Source: G963664835 sp963664835 (GTDB lineage Bacteria; Chloroflexota; UBA6077; FW602-bin22; JBCLEL01). From it: 64,000 nt of DNA. The stretch lies in assembly GCA_963664835.2 (NCBI GenBank), contig CAXXUG010000019.1:1-64000 (forward strand), written 5' to 3'. The notes beneath the pieces were generated by a model that had not been told where the DNA came from, made no database searches, and saw only the letters and a program-made list of their open reading frames with translations. Shown here piece after piece: positions 27,260-35,921 of the stretch (the first letter of the stretch is position 1; the number at the start of each line of letters is the position of its first letter). A program made the position numbers and the translations under genes.

Positions 27260-28167
27260 ATCAAGCCTCGATGACGGAAGAGAGCGCCTACATGACGTCG
27301 GTGTCGCGGCCGGAAGACTTCGATGGCTTCTGGCACGATGCCATGTCGGAGTTGGCCGGTTTTCCGGTCGCACCGGAGATTGAAGCCATTCCCCTGCGTG
27401 GCACCGACTTCGCGGCAATGTACGGGCTCAGCCTGACCAGCATCGGTCCCTACCGCATCTTCTGCTACTACAGCGTGCCTCACGGCGGCGGACCATTTCC
27501 GACGATCGTTCGCTGTCCTGAGTATTCCTCGGTCACGTTGGTGCCGCCCTACGAGGAACGGCGCTCGTTCGTCTGCCTCTCAGTGGGCGCGCGGGGGCAG
27601 AGGCTGTCGGACAAACCGTTCGCGGCCGCCTACCCTGGACTGCTGACGGAGGGAATCGAGGATCCTTCCACATATATTTATCGAGGCATCATCGCGGACA
27701 CCTGCCGTGCGATAGATTTCCTTCTGGACAGGCCGGAGGTAGACCAGCGCAATATCGTCTTGATGGGCAGCGACACAGCAATCGCGGCGGCAGCGCTGCA
27801 CCCGAGTGTCTTGTACCTGATGGCTACGGCGCCAATTCTCTACGACGCGGTCGCCCGTTGCGCCGGCACCGACGAGTACCCGCTCGAGGAACTTAATGAC
27901 TACTTTCGGACCTACCCTGATCGTGCGGACAGGATAGCCGGCACGTTGGCATACTTCGATCCCCTGTTCTTCGCACCGATGATTGGGTCGGAAACGCTTC
28001 TGAACTGCCAGCCGGACGGTGGCATATTCGACCGTGAGCGTGCCGAGCCCCTTGCGCGGGCGTTCGCCGGACCGACGAACGTCTTTCAACAGACCGGCTA
28101 CAGTCTGCGCGACTTCCAGGCGAACGAGAATTGGCTGCAGGAACGATTGCGAAGCGGCCGGCGTTAA
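27253..28167 (+). CDS. CE7-like (acetyl xylan esterase/cephalosporin deacetylase) protein, divergent active site
   Basis: This 304-residue alpha/beta-hydrolase-like protein resembles carbohydrate esterase family 7: RPEDFDGFWHDAM at the N-terminus, GARGQRLSD (the family RGQ motif) and YFDPLFFAPMI. The nucleophile elbow, normally GGSQGG, reads MGSDTA, keeping Ser but not the following Gly. The position of the catalytic His (GHEGG in relatives) appears to be Tyr (TGYSLRD). Activity is therefore doubtful. Start ATG 27253 overlaps the upstream reductase; Met7 is an alternative. Confidence 0.7.
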   Translation: MVNQASMTEESAYMTSVSRPEDFDGFWHDAMSELAGFPVAPEIEAIPLRGTDFAAMYGLSLTSIGPYRIFCYYSVPHGGGPFPTIVRCPEYSSVTLVPPYEERRSFVCLSVGARGQRLSDKPFAAAYPGLLTEGIEDPSTYIYRGIIADTCRAIDFLLDRPEVDQRNIVLMGSDTAIAAAALHPSVLYLMATAPILYDAVARCAGTDEYPLEELNDYFRTYPDRADRIAGTLAYFDPLFFAPMIGSETLLNCQPDGGIFDRERAEPLARAFAGPTNVFQQTGYSLRDFQANENWLQERLRSGRR

Positions 28168-28240
28168 ACCTGTACTATTCGCCCGCGTATACCTATACTC
28201 AAAGAATGAATAGCCCTGTTTTGCTGGGCCGAGAGGTATT

Positions 28241-29239
28241 GTGCAGCCTTTAATAGACAGCTTTGACCGCAGCATAGAGAGCCTGCGCATATCGATCACC
28301 GACCGCTGCAACTTCCGGTGCGTGTACTGCATGCCGCCGGAAGGTCTGCCCTGGCTGCCTTCGGAGAAGGTGCTGAGCGTCGATGAGCTGGTACGACTCG
28401 CAGGGATTGCCGTTCGCATGGGCATAAAGGAGATCCGGCTGACCGGCGGCGAGCCAACCATCCGGCCGGACCTGCCGGACATCATCGCCGGAATATCCGC
28501 TTTGCAAGCTGACGGCCTGAAGAGTCTCAGCCTGACGACAAACGGCTTCAATTTGACGAAGATCGCCGGGAAACTGGCGAAGGCCGGCCTTACGCGCATA
28601 AACGTCAGCCTCGACAGCCTGTCGCGGGAGAAGTTCCACCGCATAACCCGGCGGGACTGCCTGGACCAAGTGTTGGCCGGGCTGGAAGAGCTGGAGAAGC
28701 ACCCGACAATAAGTCCGATCAAAGTCAACGCGGTGGCGATGCGCGACTTTACCGAGGAAGAGGTACTCGATTTTGCCCGACTGGCCCGGAACAATCCCTA
28801 CGTTATGCGTTTCATCGAGTTCATGCCGCTGGACGCCGACGGCAACTGGCGCCGTGAGCAGGTTCTGAGCGGGCGCGAAATACACAAGATGATTGACGCG
28901 GTCTACCCGCTTGAGCCGGTCGAGAGCGACCCGAGCTCGACGTCGCGCCGTTACCGGTTCGTTGACGGCAAAGGCGAGGTCGGGTTTATCAACCCTGTCA
29001 GCCAGCCCTTCTGCGCCACCTGTGATCGGATCCGCTTCACTGCCGACGGCCAGGTGCGTACCTGTCTTTTCTCCATCGAAGAGACCGATCTACGCACGCC
29101 CATGCGCGCCGGCGCGACCGACGACGAGCTGGGCCGCATTTTGCAGGGGGCGGTCGACCATAAAGAGTTGAAGCACAAGATCAACGAGGGGCCGGCGTTC
29201 CAGCGAGCCTCGCGGAGCATGTCGCAGATCGGCGGCTAG
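28241..29239 (+). CDS. moaA: GTP 3',8-cyclase MoaA
   Basis: This 332-residue radical-SAM enzyme of molybdenum-cofactor synthesis converts GTP to 3',8-cH2GTP. The N-terminal cluster motif is C23-x3-C27-x2-C30 in TDRCNFRCVYC, followed by LTGGEPTIRPD. The C-terminal second [4Fe-4S] motif is FCATCDRIRFTADG...RTC. The protein ends in Gly-Gly, needed for activity in the family. The start is GTG 28241. No other moa or moe gene is in view. Confidence 0.95.
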   Translation: MQPLIDSFDRSIESLRISITDRCNFRCVYCMPPEGLPWLPSEKVLSVDELVRLAGIAVRMGIKEIRLTGGEPTIRPDLPDIIAGISALQADGLKSLSLTTNGFNLTKIAGKLAKAGLTRINVSLDSLSREKFHRITRRDCLDQVLAGLEELEKHPTISPIKVNAVAMRDFTEEEVLDFARLARNNPYVMRFIEFMPLDADGNWRREQVLSGREIHKMIDAVYPLEPVESDPSSTSRRYRFVDGKGEVGFINPVSQPFCATCDRIRFTADGQVRTCLFSIEETDLRTPMRAGATDDELGRILQGAVDHKELKHKINEGPAFQRASRSMSQIGG

Positions 29240-29245
29240 TCGAGT

Positions 29246-29563
29246 CTAACCACCCGAGCCTGCGTCGCCGGTTGCATCGAGCCTATCGCGGTACTTGTCC
29301 AATACTCGGTCCAACGCCTCCTCGAGGTCGACGCCGGTGGCGTTGGCCAGGCAGATGAGGGCGAACAGGGTGTCTCCCAACTCGTCGGCCCACTCGGCTG
29401 TGGGCTGGAACTGCGTCCGGCCGTAGTCGGTCTCTTTCAACACTGCTTTGGCCGTCTCACCGATTTCCGAGACCAGGTCTAGAAGGCGATACTCCGGCGA
29501 TAGTTCCATCCCGTGGGCCTCGACGAAGCCGGCGACCTTTCTTTGGGCGCTGGACGTATTCAT
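29246..29563 (-). CDS. MazG-like nucleotide pyrophosphohydrolase
   Basis: This 105-residue all-alpha NTP-PPase-like protein has LLDLVSEIGETAKAVLKE (the ExxE...metal site, here SEIGE) and a second EWADELGDTLFALICLA with the ExxxD metal motif. These are typical of single-domain MazG/dUTPase-like house-cleaning enzymes that hydrolyse aberrant NTPs. ATG 29563 is preferred over an upstream alternative at 29590. It is convergent with moaA, 6 bp apart. Confidence 0.8.
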   Translation of the reverse strand: MNTSSAQRKVAGFVEAHGMELSPEYRLLDLVSEIGETAKAVLKETDYGRTQFQPTAEWADELGDTLFALICLANATGVDLEEALDRVLDKYRDRLDATGDAGSGG

Positions 29564-29764
29564 AATTGGGTTATCTGATCCACAAGCCAACTGATCTCCA
29601 CAACCTTACCGATGTGTCGCGTCTCAGATCGAGATTGTGTGGCGCGACTATGTATAGCATACGCCACTCTCTGGGTGTACTATAATTGCGTTACCGGGCT
29701 CACCCGAAACCAACGGCGGAGAGTGCTCGGTAGTGAAGCTTATCCAAGTGGAAAAGGAGCATCC

Positions 29765-29932
29765 ATGGCCGCTGATACTGTTGAAACCAGAATCGGCCGG
29801 ATTGAGGGCGAGTTGAAGCATCTTGCGACGAAAGCGGATGTGCAGGCAATTGGCTGGAAAATGGCCGGCCTATTCATCTTGCAAACGGGTGTCCTGATTG
29901 GTGCTATGGTCGCCATCATCAAGGTGCTTTAG
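29765..29932 (+). CDS. Membrane-anchored coiled-coil microprotein, copy 1
   Basis: This 55-residue protein starts at ATG 29765 with AAAAGGAG 6 nt upstream. A short charged N-terminal helix with TRIGRIEGELKHLATKAD (heptad pattern) leads into one C-terminal transmembrane helix (LFILQTGVLIGAMVAIIKVL). It is clearly paralogous to the protein at 31106. A TATAAT hexamer lies at 29681-29686. Function is unknown; similar tail-anchored microproteins occur in many bacteria. Confidence 0.7.
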   Translation: MAADTVETRIGRIEGELKHLATKADVQAIGWKMAGLFILQTGVLIGAMVAIIKVL

Positions 29933-29940
29933 GATGCTCA

Positions 29941-30160
29941 GTTGCATAGCAATCACCCATCCCGGCTGGCGCCGGCACTCCAAGGGATAAAAACACGGAG
30001 TCCAGGTTTTGTGCGGCGAATTCGCGCGGGGGATTCTGCCATGCCCAGGCCCCACCCCAGCGGGGGACAAGCCCCCGCGCTACATTTTCCCCTCCCCGCC
30101 CCTCCTGGATTCCGGCCTGCGCCAGACTGACCATTCTGGAGTGCAGGAACAGTCATTTTC
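29941..30160. repeat. REP-like/palindromic dispersed repeat
   Basis: This is noncoding sequence with several GC-rich palindromes, including a 7-bp stem GCGGGGG...CCCCCGC (30060-30078). A segment CTGGATTCCGGCCTGCGCC (30105-30123) resembles the widespread bacterial repeat that reads GGAATCCAG on one strand. Only one copy is in the window, so repetition in the genome is inferred from its look. The rest of the gap to 30328 has no gene. Confidence 0.5.
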
Positions 30161-30328
30161 GTACCAAGCGAGTAGACTAAGCTCACGGATCGCCTAAACG
30201 TGGTGGTTTGCGGCCTAGGATTGGCGCTGCCGTTAACCAGAGGATGTTTGCAAGCCTTCCAGATGGTGGCAGGTTGTGAACCCCGCGCCGTTGCCGGCGA
30301 TTGACCCGTCGGAAATGCATTTGACTAG

Positions 30329-30835
30329 CTACGCCGGCGGCTCGTCGAAGAATCCCTCGTAGAATCGTCTGACGTACGGCGGAAGCAGGCTAAGGTCTCC
30401 CAAGACGCCGCTTGCCAGGCCGGCGAAGATCTCCCAGTCGGCGCCGAGGCCAACGTACATCCCCATCCACCAACCGGTCGGACTGTTCTCGTCCCTCTGA
30501 TGTCGCAGTCCGTAGACGTAGTGATTGGCCAGTTCGGTCGCCCGGCGGTAACGGGGATCCGTCTCCTCGCTCAGCTTTACGCAGGCGACCATCAGTTCGG
30601 CCGCGGTGGTTCCGACCAGCCGGCGCTCCTGCCACCAGGCGTGGGCGAGCTCGTGGATCGCCGCTTCTTCCTGGACCGTGAGCAGTTCGACCAGCTTTCT
30701 GCCGGGCCACCAGGCGCCGCCACCCCTGGTGCTGTGCCTATCGCGGACCACAAGCTCGACCCCGTAGTCCTGGAGCCATCGCCAGGCCGAAGGCTGAATT
30801 GGCAGCGCCGGCAGGTCGGGATGCAACGTTATCAA
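30329..30835 (-). CDS. Putative HExxH zinc metallopeptidase-like protein
   Basis: This 168-residue protein is not recognised as a named family. H61-E-L-A-H65 in AAIHELAHAWWQE is a textbook gluzincin/metzincin-type zinc motif. A possible third ligand lies in the following helix (LMVACVKLSEETD). The later HYVYGLRHQ and WEIFAGLASG segments suggest a compact all-helical domain. No signal peptide is seen, so it is probably cytosolic. It stands between the two microprotein genes but on the opposite strand. Confidence 0.6.
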   Translation of the reverse strand: MITLHPDLPALPIQPSAWRWLQDYGVELVVRDRHSTRGGGAWWPGRKLVELLTVQEEAAIHELAHAWWQERRLVGTTAAELMVACVKLSEETDPRYRRATELANHYVYGLRHQRDENSPTGWWMGMYVGLGADWEIFAGLASGVLGDLSLLPPYVRRFYEGFFDEPPA

Positions 30836-31105
30836 AATGACTCCCTCCGATCTATGGCTCGGGGAAATTATGCCACAGGGGTTGGCGCTTGGTCGGCAGA
30901 AACCGTGGGTAGTTTCGATCCTCCGCGACTCAGATCTCGTTGACCAACGAACAGCAAAATGTCGAAGAGTCCTAGAGCGGTCGAGGAGCTTCGGCTTGGG
31001 CCACTAGTAGAGTATCAGCTTGAATTTGACAAGTGTTCCTTGCAGTATAATGTCGTTGATTTACGGACCCGTATCAGTCCCTCCGGCTCAGTAAAGGAAA
31101 GGCTG

Positions 31106-31288
31106 ATGGCAGCAAGTGTTGACACAAGACTTGGGCAATTGGAAGGCGAGTTCAAACACGTTGCCACCAAGGCTGATTTGAACGCCACGGAATCTCGCCT
31201 GATCAAGTGGATGGCTGGCTTGGTAATAGGCAACATGATTTTCACTCTCGCCGCCATCCTCGGAGTGGTACGCTTACTGCCATCCTAG
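31106..31288 (+). CDS. Membrane-anchored coiled-coil microprotein, copy 2
   Basis: This 60-residue paralogue of the 29765 protein shares TRLGQLEGEFKHVATKAD with TRIGRIEGELKHLATKAD, followed by a single membrane helix ending VVRLLPS. ATG 31106 has GGAAAGG 4-10 nt upstream. A TATAAT at 31046-31051 and TTGACA at 31026-31031 are present, although 14-bp spacing is too short for a standard promoter. Function is unknown. Confidence 0.7.
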   Translation: MAASVDTRLGQLEGEFKHVATKADLNATESRLIKWMAGLVIGNMIFTLAAILGVVRLLPS

Positions 31289-31353
31289 CTGATAAGAGCC
31301 TGATTCTCCGCCGAGATGCCAAGCCCCAGATCGCTTAGTTACACGATTCGTTG

Positions 31354-31839
31354 ATGGCACTCGCCAAATCCGAGTCGCCCAGGCCAGTCTTTTACGTGAT
31401 GGTAGGACCGCCGGGCAGCGGGAAGTCCTCGTATATCCGCAAGTATCTTCCGGAAGCGTTGCGCGTATCCCTGGACGATCTGCGCCTCATGTTGTCCGGC
31501 CGGCCGTTCGACCTGCGCTATGAGCGGATCGTCTCCGTTTTGGGCGACGCCCTCATGCGGACGACGCTATCCAGGTTGAAGGAGTGGCGCCGGGACTGCG
31601 TGTACGATGCTACGAACGTGAGCCGGGGGCGACGGTCGCCGATTCTGGCACTTGCCCAGGAGTTCAGCTTGCCGGCCGTTGCGGTCTTCACGGATACGCC
31701 GATGGAGATTGCGCTTGCTCGAAACCGCCGGCGCCGGCGCAAGGTGCCGGCGGAGGTGGTCAAACGATTTTACCGCCTGCTCGAGCCACCGAGTGTCGAC
31801 GAGGGTTTCGAAGAGGTAGTAGTAGTTCGAGATTCGTGA
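31354..31839 (+). CDS. AAA_33-type P-loop kinase
   Basis: This 161-residue predicted polynucleotide/zeta-toxin-like kinase has Walker A GPPGSGKSSYIRKYLP at the N-terminus, SLDDLR (catalytic/Walker B-like Asp), DATNVSRGRRSP (typical of AAA_33 kinases) and an Arg-rich lid, ARNRRRRRKVP. Members phosphorylate nucleic-acid ends, tRNA or small molecules; the substrate here is unknown. The start is ATG 31354, just after a TTG. A decayed tail of a second copy lies at 32348. Confidence 0.8.
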   Translation: MALAKSESPRPVFYVMVGPPGSGKSSYIRKYLPEALRVSLDDLRLMLSGRPFDLRYERIVSVLGDALMRTTLSRLKEWRRDCVYDATNVSRGRRSPILALAQEFSLPAVAVFTDTPMEIALARNRRRRRKVPAEVVKRFYRLLEPPSVDEGFEEVVVVRDS

Positions 31840-31899
31840 GCTTTCGATGCTCATCAATTCAATCCCTCGAGGCGAGAGCGAAATGGCGAAGTATAGGAC

Positions 31900-32346
31900 A
31901 TGTATGAGGTCCGCTTCACACGGTTTGCTTGGTATTGCCCATTGCCAACTAAATCTCTATCAATAGCTGTTCGCATCGCATTGTCCGTAGGTGCTGGGGT
32001 GGGAATTTGTCTCTCTGCGGCCATCAGTGTGGTTTTCGTTGCTGTACCACTGGCGTATCGACCAGACGATTTGCCCACGGGCGCTGCTCTCGCCTCCATT
32101 GGCCTGGTTGGAGTCGCCGCGTGCGTGATGGTTATCTGGAGCATCTGGTGTAATCGACGCAAGGGCCTTTGGACCTGGGTAGGCCTCGCACTCTCCTTTC
32201 TTTATATTGGGGCCTCTGTCGCCCCACCAATCGCGTTGGTGACACTACATTGGTATGGACCAGTCGCGTTGGGCGTCGTCTTACTTACGATATTGAATGT
32301 CCTGTGGCATCTCCTAAGACGTAGGCGCCAGGAGTCGTCAGGCTAG
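31900..32346 (+). CDS. Small polytopic membrane protein, unrecognised
   Basis: This 148-residue protein has four hydrophobic helices (about 22-45, 62-80, 90-110 and 115-137) and a basic C-terminal tail, RRRRQESSG. I see no family motif. The start at ATG 31900 is weakly supported. Its base composition is somewhat lower in GC than its neighbours. It sits between an intact kinase gene and the remnant 3' end of a paralogue of that kinase, as if inserted there. Confidence 0.55.
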   Translation: MYEVRFTRFAWYCPLPTKSLSIAVRIALSVGAGVGICLSAAISVVFVAVPLAYRPDDLPTGAALASIGLVGVAACVMVIWSIWCNRRKGLWTWVGLALSFLYIGASVAPPIALVTLHWYGPVALGVVLLTILNVLWHLLRRRRQESSG

Positions 32347-32347
32347 C

Positions 32348-32450
32348 GTCAAGATTCCAGAGGAGATAGACGAACAGCATTACCGGTAGGTTCAAACGCC
32401 CAATATCTACTCGGGTTTGGAGGGGGTAGTGGTAGTTCCTGATTCGTGGG
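32348..32450 (+). pseudogene. Remnant 3' end of an AAA_33 kinase paralogue
   Basis: The translation reads KIPEEIDEQHYR, then a stop codon, then VQTPNIYSGLEGVVVVPDS. This lines up with the intact kinase tail KVPAEVVKRFYR-LLEPPSVDEGFEEVVVVRDS. The DNA is about 75% identical to the end of the intact gene over 48 bp. Only the last ~35 codons remain. It looks like a decayed tandem duplicate whose 5' part was lost or replaced by the membrane-protein gene. Confidence 0.65.
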
Positions 32451-32473
32451 TCTTAGATCGATTCTTGCGAACG

Positions 32474-32833
32474 CTAGAGGTCGAACGCTAGCCGGACGAT
32501 ATTGATGGCGCCGGCGAGGAACATAACACCTACGCCGGTGCCGACCGCCACCAGCAATCGAGCGGCGACACGCTCTCGTCGGTGCAGATAAGCTGCAAGG
32601 GCCGTGTTGAAAATGAGCAGGAAGGCTGCGATTCCCGGCAACAGGAACAGTTGCGACTTGTCACCGAATTGGTCGACCGTGCCGTCGGCGCTGAAGTGAA
32701 GCGGGACCATCCCGGGCAGGTCTTGGAAGAACCACATTATGTAGGCTAGTCCAGCGGCGATCGCAAGAGAGCCCAGGGTCAGCAAGAACATCGCCGCGCG
32801 GTCGGACCAAAGTGTCATGTGAGGAAGATCCAA
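32474..32833 (-). CDS. DUF1648-type membrane protein
   Basis: This protein of up to 119 residues has three membrane helices. After the first helix it has MVPLHFSADGTVDQFGDKS, the P-x-H-F-x-x-x-G-x-x-D signature of DUF1648, a domain found in SdpI-like immunity proteins and Gram-positive membrane proteins. Start is TTG 32833 or ATG 32818. It lies 22 bp downstream of ilvE on the same strand and may be co-transcribed. Role is unknown. Confidence 0.7.
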   Translation of the reverse strand: MDLPHMTLWSDRAAMFLLTLGSLAIAAGLAYIMWFFQDLPGMVPLHFSADGTVDQFGDKSQLFLLPGIAAFLLIFNTALAAYLHRRERVAARLLVAVGTGVGVMFLAGAINIVRLAFDL

Positions 32834-32855
32834 ATCGCCTGGAGGGCCCGAGCGC

Positions 32856-33809
32856 CTATCCTTTGCTCGAGGCGGCTACCGGCTGATATACGGGAGTGCA
32901 CCAACTGGCGTAGGCCGGCAACTCCGCCTTTACCGCTTGGAAGAACAGGTCCTGCAACTGGGCGGTGATGGGGCCGATTCCGCCGGCGCCGACGTCCCGG
33001 CGGTCGATCTCGCCGACCGGCGTTATCTCGGCGGCGGTGCCGGTCATAAAGACCTCGTCCGCGATGTAAAGCTCGGTCCGATCGACCTGACGCTCGATAG
33101 TGTCGATTCCAAGCTCGTTCTTCGCCAACTCGATAACCGAGGCGCGGGTGATTCCCATCAAAATGTTCTCGGAGGGGGCCGGCGTCACCAGTTTACCGTC
33201 GATGATGAGGAATATGTTCTCGCCGCTGCCCTCGGACACATGGCCCTCTTGGGTGAGCATTATGGCCTCGTCGAAGCCGTTCAGCTCGGCCTCGCTTTTG
33301 GCCAGCGCCGAGTTCACGTATATTCCGGTAATCTTTGCCCGGGCTGGGATGCCGTTGTCATCCACCCGGCGATAGGTAGAAGTGCAGCAGCGGCAACCGG
33401 ACTGATTGTCGATATATTTGCCGAGCAAAGCGTAGAAGAGAACGAACCCGTCGTCGACGTTGTGGAGCCGGACGCCGATAGCCAATGAGCTCTTGTAGAC
33501 CAGCGGGCGAACGTATACGTCGTGATGAGGATCGTCGCGCCGGAGCATCTCGAGGGTGATCTGTCCCAACTCTTCCGGCGTACCGGGAGGGACCATGCTG
33601 AGGATCCGGCAGGACTTGACCAGCCGCTCGTAGTGCTCGCGCATGCGGAACAGATACAGCTGCTGTTGGTCCGCGTTCCAGTAGCCGCGGATGCCCTCGA
33701 AGCAAGCGGTTCCATAGTTCAGGGCGTGGGTCATTACATTTACATTCGCCTCGGCCAAGGGCACAAAGTTGCCGTCGAAATAGGCCGTTGAAGCAAGCGG
33801 GGCCGACAT
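32856..33809 (-). CDS. ilvE: Branched-chain amino acid aminotransferase
   Basis: This 317-residue fold-type IV PLP enzyme makes Leu, Ile and Val from their 2-oxo acids with glutamate. It has LNYGTACFEGIRGY, PLP Lys K159 in ARAKITGIYVNS, EGSGENIF and VFMTGTAAEITPV. ATG has CAGGAGGG 8 nt upstream. A TATAAT on the minus strand at 33848-33853 is a plausible -10, without a good -35. Confidence 0.95.
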   Translation of the reverse strand: MSAPLASTAYFDGNFVPLAEANVNVMTHALNYGTACFEGIRGYWNADQQQLYLFRMREHYERLVKSCRILSMVPPGTPEELGQITLEMLRRDDPHHDVYVRPLVYKSSLAIGVRLHNVDDGFVLFYALLGKYIDNQSGCRCCTSTYRRVDDNGIPARAKITGIYVNSALAKSEAELNGFDEAIMLTQEGHVSEGSGENIFLIIDGKLVTPAPSENILMGITRASVIELAKNELGIDTIERQVDRTELYIADEVFMTGTAAEITPVGEIDRRDVGAGGIGPITAQLQDLFFQAVKAELPAYASWCTPVYQPVAASSKG

Positions 33810-33988
33810 TTCTAACCCTCCTGAGGCGAATATGGTTGAGTGCCCCGATTATAACAAACGCCTCAATAGGGCCGAGTGTGCCGTCGGAGAGAGCGCGGTC
33901 CGCCCGCAGGTGGCCCAAGGCTCCTCGACGGCGTTCTGAGCCGGATCAGCCCGACAGGAGAGCGGAATCTTAGCCCGTGTTCCCTGAT

Positions 33989-34801
33989 TTACACGTCCAG
34001 ATCGCGCCGGTCGAACGTGACCAACGCCGCTGCCAGCAATATCGCGGTCAGCGCCAGCAGCAGGCCGGCGTGGCCGATATTCAGACCGTTAGACAGCGGA
34101 TCAGCATCTATGTAGTAATAGAATGGCGATAGCACTCTCAAGGGTTCTATGGACTCCGAGATCGGAGCGAGCGCATTGAGAAAGTAGCTCGCGACGCCGG
34201 CCGCGCTCGAGATGCCGATACTCAGACCGCGGTTGCCGCTGGCGGATCCGACGGCCAGCGCAAGCGTACCAAACATCAAGCCTAACAGCACCCCACTGAA
34301 AGTGGCTTCGGCGAGTCTTCCCAGACCGATTTCCATATCGACCACGTCTGCTCCGATTGCCAGGGCCGCCCAGAACGCAACCGCCAATACCAGAGTCGCA
34401 AGTACCATCGCGGCGAACTTCTCCAAGACCACCTGAACTCGCGTCACTGGATTGGCTAGGAGCAGATCTAGGGTCCCTTTGTCCTCTTCTCCAGCGGTGG
34501 CGCCGCTACCGTACGAAATCGCGAATATCAGGAATAGCAGCGGAAGCATCAGGAAGTACAGCTGTGAATTCAGGAATCCTTCCGGCGAGGTCATGTCTGT
34601 GATTTCGCCGGCAAACAGCGCCATGACCTCGGGGGACAGAGCTTCGACGTATCCCTCAAGCTCCTCGGCCGATTCGCGTATGCTCGGATAGAAGGCCATC
34701 ATCATGAGGGCGAGCAGTATCAGTCCGATAGACCACCACATCATAGCGCGACGCGTGTCACGCAAAGACTTCAGCAACACGTTACGCAGCATTATTTTCA
34801 C
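33989..34801 (-). CDS. ABC-2-type exporter permease
   Basis: This 270-residue membrane protein has six helices and the ABC-2 layout: N-terminal helix, a long extracytoplasmic loop (RESAEELEGYVEALSPEVM), then five helices with EEDKGTLDLLLANPVTR (coupling helix). It overlaps the upstream ATPase gene by 20 bp; Met4 is an alternative start. Substrate is unknown (drug, lipid or peptide export). Confidence 0.85.
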   Translation of the reverse strand: MKIMLRNVLLKSLRDTRRAMMWWSIGLILLALMMMAFYPSIRESAEELEGYVEALSPEVMALFAGEITDMTSPEGFLNSQLYFLMLPLLFLIFAISYGSGATAGEEDKGTLDLLLANPVTRVQVVLEKFAAMVLATLVLAVAFWAALAIGADVVDMEIGLGRLAEATFSGVLLGLMFGTLALAVGSASGNRGLSIGISSAAGVASYFLNALAPISESIEPLRVLSPFYYYIDADPLSNGLNIGHAGLLLALTAILLAAALVTFDRRDLDV

Positions 34802-35681
34802 CTCGGTTGTAGTAGGCCAGGAAAATCTCTTCCAAGGAGGGCTCGTGACTGATCACGTTGATAACCTCGAACTTGCTGGCGGCCTTGATCACCGCGTCCA
34901 AGGTCCCCTTCACGCTACAGCGGAGCGCGTTTTGCTCCACCGCCAGGTCGCTGACGCCGGCTAGGTTGGCGAACGCCGATTCAGGCACAGGTGCGGCGAA
35001 ATGGATTTCGAGCTGACGCAACGCGCGGGATTTTAGAGCGCTGACTTCCTCGACCGCGATCAATCGCCCTTCTCGGATGATGCCCACGCGATCGCACGCC
35101 CGCTCCACCTCGGGGAGGTTATGCGATGAGAGGAACACTGTCTGCTCCTCGATCTCGGAGATTAGTCGATAGAACTCCTGCTGTATGAGCGGGTCCAGAC
35201 CGTTGGTCGGCTCATCCAAGATAAGTAACTCCGGCTTATGCATAAGAGCCTGGATCAGCCCGATTTTCTGCTGATTCCCTTGAGAGAGCGCTCGGATCGG
35301 CCGACTTAGGTCGCTGTCGAGTCGTTCCGCAAACTCTTCGACGCCGCTCCAATCGACGCCTCCGCGCAGATTGCCCATGTAACGGAGCATCTCAGCGCCC
35401 TTGAGTTTTTCGTAGAGGGACAAGTCGCCGGGCAAGTAGCCGATACGCCGCCGGATCTCCCTGCTTTGCTCATGTACATCCAGGCCGAATATCTGGGCGA
35501 CGCCGCTGTTTGGCCGGATGAAGTCCAGCAGCGTGCGGATCGTGGTTGTCTTGCCGGCTCCGTTGGGGCCGAGAAACCCAAAGACCTCGCCCGGCCGGAC
35601 GTCCAGGCTCACATCGACAATACCGCGATTCTTGCCGTAAGTCTTGGTCAGCCCTTCGGTATGTATGATGCCGGCGCTCAT
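34782..35681 (-). CDS. ABC exporter ATP-binding protein
   Basis: This 299-residue DRA-type ATPase has Walker A GPNGAGKTT, Q-loop region RRIGYLPGDLSLYEKL, signature LSQGNQQKIGLIQAL, Walker B LLILDEPTNGLDP and switch His in SSHNLPEVER. The C-terminal ~85 residues (LEIHFAAPVPES...) form the small regulatory domain seen in CcmA/NatA-like ATPases. It is the first gene of the pair. Confidence 0.92.
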   Translation of the reverse strand: MSAGIIHTEGLTKTYGKNRGIVDVSLDVRPGEVFGFLGPNGAGKTTTIRTLLDFIRPNSGVAQIFGLDVHEQSREIRRRIGYLPGDLSLYEKLKGAEMLRYMGNLRGGVDWSGVEEFAERLDSDLSRPIRALSQGNQQKIGLIQALMHKPELLILDEPTNGLDPLIQQEFYRLISEIEEQTVFLSSHNLPEVERACDRVGIIREGRLIAVEEVSALKSRALRQLEIHFAAPVPESAFANLAGVSDLAVEQNALRCSVKGTLDAVIKAASKFEVINVISHEPSLEEIFLAYYNRGENNAA

Positions 35682-35921
35682 CCTAATAGTTCCAAACTCA
35701 TGGTCTCTACTCCTAAGTAAAGGCGTCCTATGCAGGACCTACGCAATTCTGATTTCGGCTGGTCTAAAAAAGAGTTTAGCCTATACTGTTTTCGCCTGTC
35801 AAGGACTCTGTCGATTCTGCTGCGAGAGTCTTCTGGCAATCCAAAAACCAGCGGTCTAGTGATAGTATTGCCCCTGACAAACCCGTGGGAACTCAATGCA
35901 AAGAACCTCTGACACGTCGAA

